A program made the translations under genes and the position numbers. Positions 30,601-31,400 of a DNA stretch of 31,400 bases are shown piece after piece (within the stretch, counting starts at the first letter, position 1; each line of letters starts with the position of its first letter). The stretch comes from Chromera velia (Eukaryota; Sar; Chromeraceae), in contig JAHBMJ010001080.1 in NCBI GenBank assembly GCA_018398765.1, positions 3,990-35,389 on the forward strand, read 5' to 3'. Under the pieces are notes generated by a model. That model was not told where the DNA came from. It saw only the letters and a list, made by a program, of their open reading frames with translations, and did not search any database.

Positions 30601-31151
30601 ATCATGTGTGTGATCGATCGAGAGATGGATGAGAGAGAAATTATGTAGATGTCTGCGTGCATGGCAGGTGACACAAAGAATTAGCCAAAGCTTCCTTCGA
30701 CAACAAAGCAGAAGGAGATATCTATTTCCATGGTTTCTCTCTGCCTCAGACAAACAGGAGGACCCCGAGTTCCTCCATTTCTTCACGTCAAGGACTGTGC
30801 GTGAACATTTCGACGAAAGTTGGATCATGGGATGATTATACTGCCCTGCTGCTTGAACATGCCCATTCATTCTGTAGGTGCATGTTCCCTCTGCATGCAT
30901 CTCTCCCTCCATTCATCCCGGGGATGACTGACCGAAGTCAAAAGGTTCGACTTCCACTCCCTTTTTGTTCTCGAAGAGCCCAGAGGTGCTGTTGAGGTCC
31001 ATCGCTAGGACCCCGCTCCAACAGTCGGACCACAGAAGCTCGTAGAAGGGCAGCCAGATCTGGTGTCGCTTCCGCGTGTACTTACCATGAAGGGACCACT
31101 TGGTGCACTCGGGAATGTGCGCGTCCTGTATCTCTGCCCACATGTTGCTGC
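27002..31151 (-). CDS. LCAT/lysosomal phospholipase A2 (group XV)-like acyltransferase, 5' partial
   Basis: Coding-strand exons are 31151-30933, 30360-30231, 29687-29439, 28813-28705, (28677-28618 optional), 28034-27703 and 27293-27002 (stop TAG); all phases agree. The first exon here begins mid-codon, so the start and the usual early PG-x-x-S strand lie upstream of the window. Family enzymes move the sn-2 acyl chain of a phospholipid to an alcohol or water in the lumen or outside the cell. Landmarks in order are MWAEIQDAHIPECTKW, GVEVEPFDFG, GIPYDFRLAPEQVDWERV (split across exons), nucleophile Ser in VAHSYGN (codon at 29578-29576), FVSIAAPYGGVFSPVAG, SSAYLVPRES, ATYTIANW, acid Asp in TIDGDGAVSV, and His in GGEHLKLL. 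A proline-rich insertion sits between FQIKTLTP and ATYTIANW. About 50 residues follow the catalytic-His region. LCAT-like versus PLA2G15-like specificity cannot be decided. Confidence 0.9.
27558..27655. repeat. (GACT)n and (GT)n microsatellites in an LCAT-like intron
   Basis: GACTGACTGACT at about 27560-27588 and GTGTGT at about 27618-27652 lie in the intron between 27702 and 27294. Confidence 0.85.
28103..28310. repeat. (GGAA)n tract with a 68-bp tandem duplication
   Basis: Within the intron between 28617 and 28035, a purine-rich unit starting GGGAAAACAGGAAGGGAGAG occurs at 28141 and again at 28209 with near-perfect identity, flanked by simple GGAA repeats. Confidence 0.85.
28618..28813 (-). 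repeat. Tandem duplicated exon segment in the LCAT-like gene
   Basis: A 38-bp segment encoding SGSSAYLVPRES is present at 28706-28743 and again at 28619-28656 with perfect identity and an 87-bp (29-codon) period. Each copy is followed by a phase-0 GT donor (GTCAGC at 28704, GTACGT at 28617). A TTCATACAG acceptor ends at 28678 between them. Confidence 0.85.
29280..29306. repeat. (CCAA)n microsatellite
   Basis: ACCAACCAACCAACCAACC short tandem array just 3' (on +) of the D1 acceptor region, inside the intron between 29438 and 28814. Confidence 0.7.
29856..29943. repeat. (TTTC)n/(TTCC)n microsatellite in an LCAT-like intron
   Basis: Alternating blocks of TTTC and TTCC between donor 30230 and acceptor 29688. 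Confidence 0.88.
30361..30545. repeat. (ATTC)n microsatellite abutting a splice acceptor
   Basis: About 180 bp of ATTC with ATCC and TTTC variants. On the coding strand the GAATGAATG repeat runs straight into the acceptor ATGCAG at 30361, so the intron end has no clear polypyrimidine tract. Confidence 0.88.
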
Positions 31152-31376
31152 CTGCACATGCAGACCCACAAAAACAAAGACAGCAACTTCAACGCAAAAG
31201 GAAAGAGCAGAGAATCAGAGGGAGAAGCTGCTTCGAACGTCTCTGCACACGTGTGGCTAATGGCGGGCATCTGCACACTGCCAGGGAGACTTTGCGCATC
31301 TGGCCAGATGCAGGCCAGGTAGGCAGCTGTACCATTCCTCTCCTACTCTTTCTTCCGTCGCCGTTTTCCTCCCAAA

Positions 31377-31400
31377 CCCCCCCCCCCCCCCCCCCCCCCC
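31377..31400. repeat. Poly-C run at the window edge
   Basis: 24 consecutive C end the window. This may be a real homopolymer, or a contig-end artefact. Confidence 0.8.

Noticed and set aside
30211-30632. Ile/His/Ser/Phe-repeat ORFs on the + strand
   Set aside because: Translation of the ATTC microsatellite, antisense to an intron and exon of the LCAT-like gene.

Overview
The window looks like nuclear DNA of an intron-rich unicellular eukaryote. My best guess is an alveolate alga of the chromerid type (Chromera-like). That is an inference from three things: many short GT-AG introns full of dinucleotide repeats, very frequent TGCATGCA (a motif known from ApiAP2 regulators), and a protist mix of lipid, trafficking and ankyrin-repeat proteins. 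No rRNA, tRNA, CRISPR array or bacterial operon was found.

I reconstructed seven protein genes, six of them split. Exon ends were chosen so that splice sites, codon phase and family alignment all agree. From left to right: (1) + strand 405-2255, two exons, a PAF-acetylhydrolase-like lipase. (2) - strand 8396-5774, five exons, a membrane-anchored glycosyltransferase-like protein. (3) + strand 9589-12120, four exons, a ZFAND1/Cuz1-like AN1 zinc-finger protein. (4) - strand 18538-15322, four exons, an unrecognised 497-residue Pro/Gln-rich protein. (5) + strand 19103-21967, eight exons, a tail-anchored Qc-SNARE. (6) - strand 25353-23182, a protein of about 18 ankyrin repeats with two frame breaks. 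(7) - strand from beyond 31151 to 27002, at least six exons, an LCAT/group XV phospholipase A2-like enzyme whose 5' end lies outside the window.

Genes 2/3 and 4/5 are head to head. The first of these spacers carries a GCAT-variable tandem repeat and the second is CpG- and TGCAT-rich. Genes 1/2, 3/4 and 5/6 are tail to tail. Their spacers, and the 6/7 spacer, are AT-rich, lack recognisable genes and, in at least two cases, contain MITE-like inverted-repeat elements.

The genes do not form one pathway. Two (1 and 7) encode phospholipid hydrolases or acyltransferases with Ser-Asp-His triads. Two (2 and 5) belong to the secretory or endosomal system. One (3) suggests a p97/proteasome stress-granule role. 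The most interesting signals are the unusual splice-site consensus (GTCAG donors, GCAG acceptors), a SNARE with His at the ionic zero layer, a tandemly duplicated exon segment in the LCAT-like gene, and several undescribed inverted-repeat elements.
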